Source of the DNA: Arcobacter sp. LA11
GTDB lineage: Bacteria; Campylobacterota; Campylobacteria; Campylobacterales; Arcobacteraceae
DNA: 64,000 nucleotides
Direction of reading: 5' to 3'
Assembly: GCF_001895145.1 (NCBI RefSeq)
Contig: NZ_BDIR01000002.1
Span: forward strand, 248,001 to 312,000
In this document: in pieces, positions 35,989 through 45,435 of the stretch
How the letters are laid out: every line of letters begins with the position of its first letter
How positions within the stretch are numbered: position 1 is the stretch's first letter
Notes under the pieces: model-generated
Database searches by the model: none
What the model saw: the letters and a program-made list of their open reading frames with translations, nothing else
What the model was told of the DNA's origin: nothing
Position numbers and translations under genes: made by a program

Positions 35989-38310
35989 ATGCTTAAAAAA
36001 GTTTTTTTTATTTTAGGAATTAGTTCTATTGTAGTGTTATTTATAGCTTGTGGAGGAGGGGGTTCTTCTAGTTCCTCTTCTGTTAGTTCAATATTTACAG
36101 TTGAAAGAGGTGCAGTTATAAATGCTGTAGTTACTGATGCCAAGGGGCAAGTTGCAACATCTATAGGAAATACAAATGAATATGAGTTTGCTAATGAAGT
36201 TACATATCCAGTAACAGTATCTGGTGGATTTATTGATATTGATAGAAATGGTATTAAAAATGGTGATGATTTAGATTTAGATTTTCTTTTGACTACATAT
36301 GAAGGTAGTACGATTACATTGCTTTCAACAATTATTGCAAATCCTAGTAAAACAATTAGAGATACAAATATAAAAAATCTTAGTGAAAAATTTTCGATTT
36401 CATCAGATGATTTATTATTGATGCCTTCAAAAGATAAAAAAACTGCTTTATTATCTAATTTAATTTTTAAAGAGTTACAGTTAGATGATAGTTTAGAACC
36501 ATCTGAAGTGTTAACTAAGATAGATAATAATGAATTAAATATTCAAGAAGAGTTTATTGGAGTAGATTTAACTAGTAGTGAGTATGCAAATTTAACACCA
36601 GAAGAGTTTTTAAAACTTCATGAATCAAAAATAGTTCAGAATATTAGTTCATTAAAGGATACAACTTTAAATCTTCCTAAATATACAGGACCCGATATTA
36701 CATCTAAAACAATTGTAAACTTAAAAAGTGCATATATTTCTGCTCAATGTTATACTAAAACAGAAGATATGGATAAAAATGTACATAACCCTTGTTATTC
36801 CTGTCATATCAATTCTGAAGCTCCAAATTTTATAGATGATTTTGATTTACAAGAGTCATATGCTTTTAGTGAAAATAGTAAAAAGAATCCATTTACTAAT
36901 AGTTTTAAAGATAGGACTTCTTTAGTTGCTAAAATAAATGATGAAGAAATATTATCTTATATCAATGAAGATAATTATAAAGATGGAAACGGAAATATTA
37001 TATTACAAAATAAATTGAAATATGATTTACCTAAAGAGTGGGATTTCTCATACAATGGAAGTAAAGATGGTAAATGGAATGGATATACTCCTGATTGTTA
37101 TTTCAATTTTGATGATGAAGGTTTTGATAAAGATAAAAATGGAAATTATACGGGTTGGAGAGCTTTTGGATATACTCCATTTTTAGGAACTTTTTGGCCA
37201 ACAAATGGAAGTACTGATGATGTTCTTATTCGACTTCCTTCTTCAATGATGCAAGATTCTGATGGTAATTTTTCTAAAGAAATATATAAAATAAATTTAG
37301 CAATTGTTGAATCAATGATAAAAAAAGAAGATATTACAATAGATGAAGTTGATGAAAATGATTACGGAGTTGATTTAAATCATAATGGAACTTTAGAAAA
37401 AACTACACAAATTGTATTTAAATGGAATACTCCTGATACATTAAGCTCTTATCCCAAGGTTATATATAAAAACTATTATGTTGGACTTGCAAAAAAAGAA
37501 CTTGAAATAAATAATATCCATATCTCTCCAGGGCTATATCCAAATGGAACGGAATTTTTACACTCTGTTAGATATATAGGTATTAAAGATGATAAATCTG
37601 GTATTAAATTAGCAAATAGAATGAAAGAGTTAAGATATGCTAAGAAAACATCTTGGAATAATTATACAAAACTAAATAATGCAGCTAATGCTGAGATAAA
37701 AGAAAAAGATGCTTTTCCTGATAGGTTAAGAACTATTTCAGGGAATAGTGAAAATGGTTTAGACACAGGTTTAGGATGGGTATATCAAGGTTTTATAGAA
37801 GATATTAAAGGTAATTTAAGACCTCAATCATATGAAGAAACATTATCATGTATTGGCTGTCATTCTGGAATTGGTGCAATTACAGATTCTACTTTTGCTT
37901 TTCCACGAAAAGACAATAACCACAATCAGGGCTGGTATCATTGGAGTCAAAAAGATTTAGTAGGACTTAAAGATAGAATTTTAAAAAATGGTAAAGGTGA
38001 ATTTGCTTACTATCTTGAACAAAATAAAGCAGGTGATGAATTTAGAGCTAATGATGAAATAAAATCAAAGTTTTTTGATGGAAGTGGAGCTTTAATAAAT
38101 AGTGAAGTAGAAAAAATAAAAGATGATATTACTTATTTAATCTATCCAAGTGTTAGTAGAGCTATAACGTTAAATAAAGCATATAAAGTTATAGTTGATG
38201 AGCAAAGTTATATTTATGGAAAAGATGCACATATTAAACCTTTAGATGAAACAGTACATAAAGAACTTGAAATAGATAAATCTACAGGGATAACTCCTAT
38301 TAAACATTAA
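35989..38310 (+). CDS. Di-haem c-type cytochrome-like lipoprotein
   Basis: The 773-residue protein has a lipoprotein signal (FIACGGGG) and a Ser-rich linker. Two haem-c motifs are present: CYSCH at 269-273 and CIGCH at 621-625. An EF-hand-like loop (DIDRNGIKNGDDLD) lies near residue 83, and calcium-type Asp/Asn-rich turns recur (DDEGFDKDKNGNYTG). The wide spacing of the haem sites suggests two separate domains. It would be exported and lipid-anchored, suited to electron transfer at the membrane. I do not recognise a named family. It follows the PhoX-like lipoprotein, whose N terminus has the same Cys-Gly-Ser-rich style. Confidence 0.65.
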   Translation: MLKKVFFILGISSIVVLFIACGGGGSSSSSSVSSIFTVERGAVINAVVTDAKGQVATSIGNTNEYEFANEVTYPVTVSGGFIDIDRNGIKNGDDLDLDFLLTTYEGSTITLLSTIIANPSKTIRDTNIKNLSEKFSISSDDLLLMPSKDKKTALLSNLIFKELQLDDSLEPSEVLTKIDNNELNIQEEFIGVDLTSSEYANLTPEEFLKLHESKIVQNISSLKDTTLNLPKYTGPDITSKTIVNLKSAYISAQCYTKTEDMDKNVHNPCYSCHINSEAPNFIDDFDLQESYAFSENSKKNPFTNSFKDRTSLVAKINDEEILSYINEDNYKDGNGNIILQNKLKYDLPKEWDFSYNGSKDGKWNGYTPDCYFNFDDEGFDKDKNGNYTGWRAFGYTPFLGTFWPTNGSTDDVLIRLPSSMMQDSDGNFSKEIYKINLAIVESMIKKEDITIDEVDENDYGVDLNHNGTLEKTTQIVFKWNTPDTLSSYPKVIYKNYYVGLAKKELEINNIHISPGLYPNGTEFLHSVRYIGIKDDKSGIKLANRMKELRYAKKTSWNNYTKLNNAANAEIKEKDAFPDRLRTISGNSENGLDTGLGWVYQGFIEDIKGNLRPQSYEETLSCIGCHSGIGAITDSTFAFPRKDNNHNQGWYHWSQKDLVGLKDRILKNGKGEFAYYLEQNKAGDEFRANDEIKSKFFDGSGALINSEVEKIKDDITYLIYPSVSRAITLNKAYKVIVDEQSYIYGKDAHIKPLDETVHKELEIDKSTGITPIKH

Positions 38311-38336
38311 GTAAATTTTTTTACAAAACTTATGAT

Positions 38337-38366
38337 AAAATCCTTTTTTATTTAAAAAAGGATTTT
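38337..38366 (+). promoter_or_regulatory. Hairpin covering the ribosome-binding site of the DUF445 gene
   Basis: A 13-base stem (AAAATCCTTTTTT/AAAAAAGGATTTT) with an ATTT loop sits just before the ATG at 38372. The 3' arm contains AAGGA, the likely ribosome-binding site, and T bases follow it. A TATGATAAAAT stretch overlaps its 5' side and could be a -10 box. It may act as a terminator for upstream transcripts, as a translation lock, or both. Confidence 0.6.
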
Positions 38367-38371
38367 TTCAA

Positions 38372-39082
38372 ATGACTAAAACAGATATTACAAATTTATT
38401 AACAGTCTTAATAATGGCATTTGGTTACTCAAATGATAATAACGTAATTTTTATGGTTGGACTTTTTGCATTAAGTGGAGCAGTTACAAATACACTTGCT
38501 ATTCATATGCTTTTTGAGAAGGTTCCTTATCTTTATGGTTCGGGCGTTATTGAAAAGAAGTTTGAACAATTTAAAGAATCTATACATAACTTACTTATGA
38601 ATCAATTTTTTACTCCAGAGAATTTAAAGAGATTTTTCCAAGATGAAGTAAGTAGTGCAAAAAATACAATAGATTTTGAAAAAGTTTTAAATAAGACAGA
38701 CTTTACTCCTGCATATAATTCTTTAAAAGAAGCAGTTATGGAATCAAGTTTTGGTGGGATGCTTGGTATGTTTGGAGGAGAGGCTGCATTAGAACCATTA
38801 AGAGAACCTTTTACTACAAAATTACAAGCTTCAATTGTAGATATATCAAAGAGTGATTCTTTTCAAGTTATATTAAGTGAGGCATTAAAATCTGATGATT
38901 TCTCAGATGATATTCATAAAAAATTAAGTTCAATAGTAAATGCAAGACTTGATGAACTTACACCAAAAATGGTAAAAGAACTTATACAAAATATGATTAA
39001 AGAGCATCTTGGATGGTTAGTTATTTGGGGTGCAGTTTTTGGGGGACTAATTGGACTTGCAAGTTCGTTAGTTATAAAATAA
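38372..39082 (+). CDS. DUF445 family membrane protein
   Basis: The 236-residue protein has a hydrophobic N-terminal part (residues ~8-50) containing GAVTNTLAIHMLFEKVP, the DUF445 hallmark. A long amphipathic helical region follows, with one C-terminal membrane helix (WLVIWGAVFGGLIGLASSLVI). The family is larger in other bacteria (about 400 residues), so this is a compact version. Function unknown. It is 15 bases from the next gene and probably runs with it into mfd. Confidence 0.78.
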   Translation: MTKTDITNLLTVLIMAFGYSNDNNVIFMVGLFALSGAVTNTLAIHMLFEKVPYLYGSGVIEKKFEQFKESIHNLLMNQFFTPENLKRFFQDEVSSAKNTIDFEKVLNKTDFTPAYNSLKEAVMESSFGGMLGMFGGEAALEPLREPFTTKLQASIVDISKSDSFQVILSEALKSDDFSDDIHKKLSSIVNARLDELTPKMVKELIQNMIKEHLGWLVIWGAVFGGLIGLASSLVIK

Positions 39083-39097
39083 AAGATAGGATTATAG

Positions 39098-39415
39098 ATG
39101 GATCAATTAGAGGTACTAGTATTATTAGATGTAGCAGGTTTAGAAGATAAAGAAAAATTTGAGAAACATGTTGTAAAAGAGGGTTTTATTGTAGTTGAAG
39201 AAGAAAATTTTGTATATACTGCAAAATCATCAACAACAACATTTTCTACAAAAGCATATATTTTAGAAGTATTTAAAAAAGGTTTACAAAAGCAAGATTT
39301 TCAAGGTGATGCAAATCTTATTTTTCTTTTAAACGAAACTCCTTATCCTGCTTATTATTATGATAAAAATACAAATGATTTTGAACTAGTTGAAGAGCCA
39401 AAAGAAGATAAATAG
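39098..39415 (+). CDS. Conserved small protein upstream of mfd
   Basis: This 105-residue acidic soluble protein has no signal peptide. The pattern (LEVLVLLDVAGLEDKEKFEKHVVKEGF, then TTFSTKAYILEVFKKGL) suggests an alpha/beta ferredoxin-like fold. Its TAG stop overlaps the GTG start of mfd (TAGTG), so translation is probably coupled. I do not recognise the family. Confidence 0.7.
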   Translation: MDQLEVLVLLDVAGLEDKEKFEKHVVKEGFIVVEEENFVYTAKSSTTTFSTKAYILEVFKKGLQKQDFQGDANLIFLLNETPYPAYYYDKNTNDFELVEEPKEDK

Positions 39416-42402
39416 TGAATAATATTTATGAATTTTTAAAAAATTTAAGTGATGAGAAAAGATTAAAAGAATGTCAACTTTTAATAGTAAATGATGATAA
39501 ACAAGCTCAAGAAGCTTCTGATATTGTCTCTTTTTTAGGATTTACTCCTTTTGTTTTATCTGATTTTAGAGCAAATTTTGGCGATGATTTATTGTCTTTT
39601 TCTACTGAGTTACAAGATATTACAAAAGCTTTAAATGGCTACTACTCTTATAAAAAACAAAATAAAATTTTAATTTCACCTATTAGAACAATATCTTTTC
39701 CTATGCCAAAAGAGAAATGTTTTGATTCTTTTGAAATAAATTTTGCTGATACTATAAATATAGAAGAGTTTAAAAATAAGCTTTTCAATTGGGGATACTA
39801 TTTTGTGGATATTGTTACTTCAGAAGCAGAGGTTTCTATTCGTGGTGATATTATAGATATTTGTCCTTTGGGAAGTGAAACTGGTTTTAGAGTATCTCTT
39901 TTTGATGATGAGGTTGAAAGTATTCGTAAGTTTGATATTGAAGATCAAAAAAGTGAGAAAGAAGAGATTGAAAGTTTTAAAATAACTCCTGCTTTTTTAG
40001 CACTTGATGAATCATCTTTAGAAGAGATAAATGAACAAATAGAAACTGTAGAGTCTGATGCTTTCATAAAAGATATTCACTCTTTAGGGTTTTGGTATTT
40101 AAATGATTTAGGTGAATATTTACCTCATAATTTAAATTCATTTATTACAAAAGATGCTCTTGATGAATTAGATGAAGCATATGTTTTTGAAGATAAAAGA
40201 ATTAACAAAGATAAATTTTTATCTACTCCTCAAGTTTTTAATGCAAAAGATTATAAAGAGATCGCCCCTGCAAATGTAAAAGAGTTTATCTCTTTTCATG
40301 AAGGTAAAAAAGTTACTATTATCTCTACTACTGAAGCAAAAGTAAAAGCCTATGATTTAGAGCTTAGTAATAAAAATATCAATTATGTATTTGAACCATA
40401 TATTTTAAATCTAGTTAGTAACGATGAAGTAATAATTTCTTTAAATAAAGAGATAAAAAAGAAAAGAAAAAAGAAGATACGACTTGTTATTGATGAGTTG
40501 CAAGGTGGAGATTTTGTAGTACATGAAAAACATGGTATTGGTCAATATAAAGGAATAGAACCAGTTGTTGTAATGGGTGCAAAAAGAGATTTTGTAGTTG
40601 TTCTGTATGCTGGAGATGATAAACTTTTACTTCCTGTTGAAAATATTGATTTAATAGATAGATATGTAGCAGATGGAAGTTCATATGCTGTTGTGGATAA
40701 GCTTGGTAAAGGTTCATTTGCAAAACTTAAAGAGAAAGTAAAAGATAGATTATTTGCTATTGCAAATGATATTATTAAGCTAGCAGCGGCAAGAGAACTT
40801 GTAAATGGAATCAAAATAAATACAGATAAGAAAGTTTTGACAGATTTTAAATTAAATGCAGGATTTGATTATACAAAAGATCAATCTCGAAGTGTAAGAG
40901 AGATATTTGAAGATTTAAGCTCTGGGCGGGTTATGGATAGACTTCTATCTGGTGATGTTGGATTTGGAAAAACTGAAGTTGCTATGAATGCGCTTTTAGC
41001 AACTGTTTTAGATGGCTTTCAAGCATTATTTGTATGTCCTACTACTCTTTTAGCTTCTCAACACTATCATGGTATGCAAAAGAGATTTGAAGAGTATGGA
41101 ATAAGGGTTGCAAAACTTGATGGAAAAACATCTACTAAAGAAAAAAATCAAATTAAAAAAGAGCTTGAGAATGGCGACTTACAACTTGTAATTGGAACAC
41201 ACTCTTTATTATCTGTGAAAACAAAAGATTTAGCTCTTGTTGTTATAGATGAAGAACATAAATTTGGTGTAAAACAAAAAGAAAAACTAAAAGAACTTAG
41301 AGATGATGTACATATTTTCTCTATGTCTGCAACACCAATTCCAAGAACATTAAACCTTGCTCTTTCAAAACTAAAAGGTATGAGTTCTTTATTAACTCCT
41401 CCAAGTGAAAGACTTGGTGTAAGAACTTATGTAAAAGAGTATAGTGATAAACTAATCAAAGAAGTTGTTCTAAGAGAAAAAAGAAGAGGTGGACAGCTTT
41501 TTTATGTACATAATAATATTGCTTCAATTGAAGCTAAAAAATATGATATAGAAGAGATAGTTCCAAATATCAAAATAGAGATAATACACTCTAAAATAAA
41601 ACCAGCTGAGGCTGAAAAGATTATTGAAAGATTTGATAATAAAGAGTTTGATATTTTACTTGCAACATCAATTGTCGAATCAGGACTTCATCTACCAAAT
41701 GCAAACTCTATTATAATTGATGGTGCTGATAGATTTGGTATTGCTGATTTACATCAACTTAGAGGTAGAGTAGGAAGAAGTGATAAAGAAGGATTCTGTT
41801 ATTACGTAGTAGAAGATAAAAAACAGATAACTTCAGATGCTATTAAAAGACTTGTAGCTTTAGAATCAAATTCATACTTAGGAAGTGGAACTGCACTTGC
41901 TCACCAAGATTTAGAAATCAGGGGTGGTGGAAATATTATTGGTGAAGCTCAAAGTGGACATATTAAACAAATAGGTTATGGTCTATATCTTAAGATGTTA
42001 GAAGATGCCCTTGCATCTTTAAGTGGAGAAGAGAAAGAAGAGAGTAAAACAGTTGATATTAAACTTGCTATTTCAGCCTTTATTTCAAGTGATTATATTG
42101 TTGAAGATAGAGTAAGACTAGAACTTTATAGAAGACTTTCAAAATCTCATGATAAACAAGAAGTGTATGTAATAGAAGAAGAGATGGAAGATAGATTTGG
42201 AAAACCAGATATTCCTACAAAACAGTTTTTAGAGCTTATTATGATAAAAATTTTAGCTATAGCAAAAGGAATAAAAACTATAAGTTCTTATGAAATGAAT
42301 GTTACTTTTACTAAATCTGATGATACAAAAGAGACTATAAAAAGTCCATCAAAAGATGATGATGATATTATTTCAACAACTTTAAAGTATTTGAGGAAAT
42401 GA
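39415..42402 (+). CDS. mfd: Transcription-repair coupling factor
   Basis: Mfd pushes stalled RNA polymerase off damaged DNA and recruits UvrA. The 995-residue protein has UvrB-like N-terminal modules, a CarD-like RNA-polymerase-binding domain (GDFVVHEKHGIGQYKGIE) near residue 364, and a RecG-like translocase with GDVGFGKTE, DEEH, SATPIPRTL and LRGRVGRS. The UvrA-binding/TRCF domain is C-terminal. The start is GTG, overlapping the stop of the upstream gene. In H. pylori mfd follows ccmA directly; here about 13 kb intervene. Confidence 0.97.
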   Translation: MNNIYEFLKNLSDEKRLKECQLLIVNDDKQAQEASDIVSFLGFTPFVLSDFRANFGDDLLSFSTELQDITKALNGYYSYKKQNKILISPIRTISFPMPKEKCFDSFEINFADTINIEEFKNKLFNWGYYFVDIVTSEAEVSIRGDIIDICPLGSETGFRVSLFDDEVESIRKFDIEDQKSEKEEIESFKITPAFLALDESSLEEINEQIETVESDAFIKDIHSLGFWYLNDLGEYLPHNLNSFITKDALDELDEAYVFEDKRINKDKFLSTPQVFNAKDYKEIAPANVKEFISFHEGKKVTIISTTEAKVKAYDLELSNKNINYVFEPYILNLVSNDEVIISLNKEIKKKRKKKIRLVIDELQGGDFVVHEKHGIGQYKGIEPVVVMGAKRDFVVVLYAGDDKLLLPVENIDLIDRYVADGSSYAVVDKLGKGSFAKLKEKVKDRLFAIANDIIKLAAARELVNGIKINTDKKVLTDFKLNAGFDYTKDQSRSVREIFEDLSSGRVMDRLLSGDVGFGKTEVAMNALLATVLDGFQALFVCPTTLLASQHYHGMQKRFEEYGIRVAKLDGKTSTKEKNQIKKELENGDLQLVIGTHSLLSVKTKDLALVVIDEEHKFGVKQKEKLKELRDDVHIFSMSATPIPRTLNLALSKLKGMSSLLTPPSERLGVRTYVKEYSDKLIKEVVLREKRRGGQLFYVHNNIASIEAKKYDIEEIVPNIKIEIIHSKIKPAEAEKIIERFDNKEFDILLATSIVESGLHLPNANSIIIDGADRFGIADLHQLRGRVGRSDKEGFCYYVVEDKKQITSDAIKRLVALESNSYLGSGTALAHQDLEIRGGGNIIGEAQSGHIKQIGYGLYLKMLEDALASLSGEEKEESKTVDIKLAISAFISSDYIVEDRVRLELYRRLSKSHDKQEVYVIEEEMEDRFGKPDIPTKQFLELIMIKILAIAKGIKTISSYEMNVTFTKSDDTKETIKSPSKDDDDIISTTLKYLRK

Positions 42403-42403
42403 T

Positions 42404-42889
42404 TTGTTATTTAATATTATAACTAATACTCCTATTTGGGTTTTTATACTTTTCTTCTTTTTACTATTTCTTGGTTTTCAGCAAACTAAAGATAAGAAAA
42501 TTTCTTTAAAACGATTATTCATTTTACCTATAGCTATGCTTTTCTTATCATTTATAGGAGTTGTTTCTGTATTTGGAATAGATTTTTTAAGTATTAGTTT
42601 TTATTTGCTTAGTTTATTATTTGGTGTATATTTAAATAATTTATTAAAATTGCCATTAGATAGTAGATATATAGAAGAAGAGAATTTATTTTTTATAAAA
42701 GGAAGCTTTGTTCCTCTTTTTTTAATTATGTGTATATTTTTTACAAAATATTTTGTAGGAGTAGTTACTGCACGTGAGTTGATTTTTATAAATAGTATTT
42801 ATTTTGTTTCTATAGTCTCTTTTTTATATGGGTTTTTTAGTGGTATGTTTTTTGGACGAATTTTTGTATTAAGAAAAATGTTGAATTAA
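42404..42889 (+). CDS. DUF6622-like membrane protein
   Basis: The 161-residue protein has five predicted membrane helices and begins with NIITNTPIWVFILFFFLLFLGFQQTK, which resembles the DUF6622 family. The start is TTG, 2 bases after mfd, with GAGGAAATGA in the mfd 3' end as ribosome-binding site. It is probably read through from mfd. Function unknown. Confidence 0.65.
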   Translation: MLFNIITNTPIWVFILFFFLLFLGFQQTKDKKISLKRLFILPIAMLFLSFIGVVSVFGIDFLSISFYLLSLLFGVYLNNLLKLPLDSRYIEEENLFFIKGSFVPLFLIMCIFFTKYFVGVVTARELIFINSIYFVSIVSFLYGFFSGMFFGRIFVLRKMLN

Positions 42890-42906
42890 TTTTAAAAAAT
42901 TAGGGA

Positions 42907-42938
42907 AAAGGTAAAAGATGGGATGTTCTTTTACCTTT
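42907..42938. terminator. 12-base perfect hairpin behind the mfd operon
   Basis: Arms AAAGGTAAAAGA and TCTTTTACCTTT enclose an 8-base loop, 17 bases after the stop. The sequence after it is AGGGAGGAGTCT, purine-rich rather than T-rich. It may be a terminator of unusual type or the first stem of an RNA. The 263-base gap up to nudC holds no other gene I can support. Confidence 0.5.
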
Positions 42939-43152
42939 AGGGAGGAGTCTAAAAATACTAACAACTACAAATCTCTAAAAATTTGTATTCGTTTACTTAC
43001 GAATTGAAAGTATAATAAAGTAAAGTGTAGAAAAAGTGTGCTTTTACACCCTTTTAAAAAAAATTTATCTTTTTACTATTTTATTACTTCAAAATTAAAA
43101 TAAACATCTAATCTATTATCATATAAAATAGTATATATATAAAAGGAAAAAT

Positions 43153-44046
43153 ATGAAAACTTTATATCCATATTTTAGTCAAAACCCCTTAAATAGACTC
43201 GACCAAATACGAACTAAGGATTTTGAAGTTGAAAAACTAAAAGAATCAAAGAATGCAAAGTTTCTATTATTTGATGGAAATGATATTATTGTAGATGAAG
43301 AAAATAAAATATGCTTATTTTCAAAAAATATGATTGATGAATACAATATTTCATACGAAAGTATAATTCTTTTGGGAGAATATGAGGATATTATATATTT
43401 CTCTGCAACATTGAAAGCTAATTTAAAAGATAGTTTATCAAAAATATCTTTACGAGATTTTGTAAATTTTGATTATATAGATGAAGAGAAGTTTGGAATA
43501 TTAGCCCAAGGTGCATCAGTTCTAAATTGGCATGAGTCTCATCAATATTGTTCTTTTTGTGGAGATAGTACTGTTGTAGTAAATGCAGGTTGGAGAAGGG
43601 ATTGTATTAAATGTAAAAAAGAGCATTTCCCAAGAGTTGATTCTGCTGTTATTATGTTAGTAACCTTTGGTGAGTATTGTTTACTTGGAAGAGGTGTAAA
43701 CTTTAAAGAAGGAAGATATTCTTGTCTTGCTGGTTATGTTGAGTCTGGTGAAACTTTTGAAGGTGCAGCAAAAAGGGAACTTTTTGAGGAAGCTGGAATA
43801 GAAGCTTATGATGTAGAGTATTTATTCTCTCAACCTTGGCCTTTCCCTTCAACTTTGATGGTTGGAATGAGAATGAAAGCTAAATCTCAAGATCTGACAC
43901 TTGACAAAAATGAAATAGCAGATGCTTTTTGGGTTCATAAAGATGAGGTTCGAGCAGTTTTAAATGGTAAAGAAGATTCTATTTTTTCTATTCCAAATAA
44001 AATTGCTATAGCAAGAAATTTATTAGAGGTTTGGATAGAAGAGTAA
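43153..44046 (+). CDS. nudC: NAD(H) pyrophosphatase / RNA NAD-decapping enzyme NudC
   Basis: NudC hydrolyses NAD(H) and removes NAD caps from RNA. The 297-residue protein has an N-terminal domain, a four-Cys zinc ribbon (CSFCG...CIKCKKEHFPR) and a full Nudix box (GYVESGETFEGAAKRELFEEAG). The SQPWPFPSTLM motif that follows distinguishes NudC from other Nudix hydrolases. An AAAAGGAAAA site precedes the ATG. It is monocistronic, convergent with pheA. Confidence 0.95.
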   Translation: MKTLYPYFSQNPLNRLDQIRTKDFEVEKLKESKNAKFLLFDGNDIIVDEENKICLFSKNMIDEYNISYESIILLGEYEDIIYFSATLKANLKDSLSKISLRDFVNFDYIDEEKFGILAQGASVLNWHESHQYCSFCGDSTVVVNAGWRRDCIKCKKEHFPRVDSAVIMLVTFGEYCLLGRGVNFKEGRYSCLAGYVESGETFEGAAKRELFEEAGIEAYDVEYLFSQPWPFPSTLMVGMRMKAKSQDLTLDKNEIADAFWVHKDEVRAVLNGKEDSIFSIPNKIAIARNLLEVWIEE

Positions 44047-44054
44047 AATTAAAA

Positions 44055-44085
44055 ATGAAAACTTTTAATCATTAAAAGTTTTCAT
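44055..44085. terminator. Bidirectional palindrome between nudC and pheA
   Basis: Perfect 15-base arms (ATGAAAACTTTTAAT/ATTAAAAGTTTTCAT) lie around a single central C. It overlaps the last codons of pheA and lies 8 bases after the nudC stop, so it can end both convergent transcripts. Confidence 0.75.
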
Positions 44086-44925
44086 AATATCTCTATAAGA
44101 GTTTCTTTTATATACCCCTAGTTGTTTCATATTTTTAGCAAAAAACTTTAACTCTTCTAGTGCAAGTTGTAATTTTTTTTCACTAGTATGCCCATCAATA
44201 TCTATATGAAATTGAGTTGCTTTCATACTTCCTGGAAGGGAATAACTTTCTAGCTTTATTAAGTTAACTCCATTTGTAGCGAAACCACCTAAAGCTTTAT
44301 ATAAAGATGATGGAATATCTCTTACTTCAAAAACAAGTGATGTAATATATGATTCATTTTCTTCATATTCAGGTGTTAATATATCTTTTGAAAGAATAAG
44401 AAATCTAGTTGTATTTCCATGGTGGTCTCCAAAATCATTATCTAGAATATTTAAATCATATAATTCGGCTGACAAGCTTGATGCAATTGCACCATGAGCT
44501 TTGTCTCTCATTGAAGTTAACTCTTGTGCTGCACCTGCTGTGTCAAATTTTGCTACTGCTTCAATATTTCTATTTGTTATATTTACATGACATTGTGCAA
44601 GCGCTTGGGGATGAGATGAAACATATTTTATATCTGAAATTGATGAATCTTTTAATCCTAAAAGACAATGCTTAACTGGTTCAAAATGTTCATCTAAAAT
44701 ATTTAATTCCATCTTAGGAATAAGTCTATATATCTCTTCAACTCTACCTGCTGTAGAGTTTTCAACTGGTATCATAGCAAGGTGAGCTTCATCTTTTTCC
44801 ACTAAAGACATTGCTTCTTGGAAAGTTTCACAAGCAATTGAATCAGAATCTGGAAATACATTATTGCATGCTAAATGGGAGTAAGCACCTCTCACACCTT
44901 GGTATGCTATAGTTTTTTTATTCAT
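44065..44925 (-). CDS. pheA: Prephenate dehydratase
   Basis: It converts prephenate to phenylpyruvate in phenylalanine synthesis. The 286-residue protein starts directly with the dehydratase domain (AYQGVRGAYSHLAC; IPVENSTAGRV; GNTTRFLIL). It ends with an ACT domain (SLYKALGGFATNGVNLIKLESYS) for feedback by phenylalanine. The N-terminal chorismate mutase found in many PheA proteins is absent, so that activity must be encoded elsewhere. The second Thr of the usual TTRF motif is kept. Confidence 0.93.
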   Translation of the reverse strand: MNKKTIAYQGVRGAYSHLACNNVFPDSDSIACETFQEAMSLVEKDEAHLAMIPVENSTAGRVEEIYRLIPKMELNILDEHFEPVKHCLLGLKDSSISDIKYVSSHPQALAQCHVNITNRNIEAVAKFDTAGAAQELTSMRDKAHGAIASSLSAELYDLNILDNDFGDHHGNTTRFLILSKDILTPEYEENESYITSLVFEVRDIPSSLYKALGGFATNGVNLIKLESYSLPGSMKATQFHIDIDGHTSEKKLQLALEELKFFAKNMKQLGVYKRNSYRDIMKTFND

Positions 44926-45009
44926 TTGTAACCTTAGTTAAAATTTGCGTATTTTACAATATGCAAGGTTAAAACTTTAGTGCTTAATTCTAATTAAGTT
45001 AATTTTGTT

Positions 45010-45435
45010 TTATTTTTTATAACATCTTACATAAAACTTATCAACCATAAGCTCTCTGTTAAATGCTCCTGATTTAAAGTTTATAACAATTGCTTCAGTA
45101 CTAGTTCCATGTCCAAACTTTTTCCCACTCCAGTAGTTGTCATTTACAAAATTTTTGAATTTTTCTGATAGTGTTGGATTATATACTTTTGGATTAACTA
45201 TTGAAAACAATTCTAAAAATCCAGGTAGTTCCCATCCTGTTATATTATCAACTGTAAGGTTTTTACAATATTTTGAAGCATCATGAAAACTCATTTTTTC
45301 AGTTTTTACTGCTTCATCATCCTGCCATAGGAAGTTTGTTTTTGTATCTTTAATAATGTTTTCACTTTCATTTATTAATTCTGCATTTGCAAAAGTAAGA
45401 AAAACTGTGAAAATTAGAGTTGTGATTAGTTTCAT
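45010..45435 (-). CDS. Exported DUF1566-type protein
   Basis: The 141-residue protein has a signal peptide (LITTLIFTVFLTFANA). The mature part has DTKTNFLWQDDE, HDASKYCKNL, GWELPGFLELFSIV, YWSG and VRCYKK. That order (TxLxWQD, A..YC, WRLPt..EL, YWSs, VRCVR) is the DUF1566/Lcl domain, often in surface or exported proteins of unknown role. It is divergent from the TlpA-like gene. Confidence 0.75.
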   Translation of the reverse strand: MKLITTLIFTVFLTFANAELINESENIIKDTKTNFLWQDDEAVKTEKMSFHDASKYCKNLTVDNITGWELPGFLELFSIVNPKVYNPTLSEKFKNFVNDNYWSGKKFGHGTSTEAIVINFKSGAFNRELMVDKFYVRCYKK

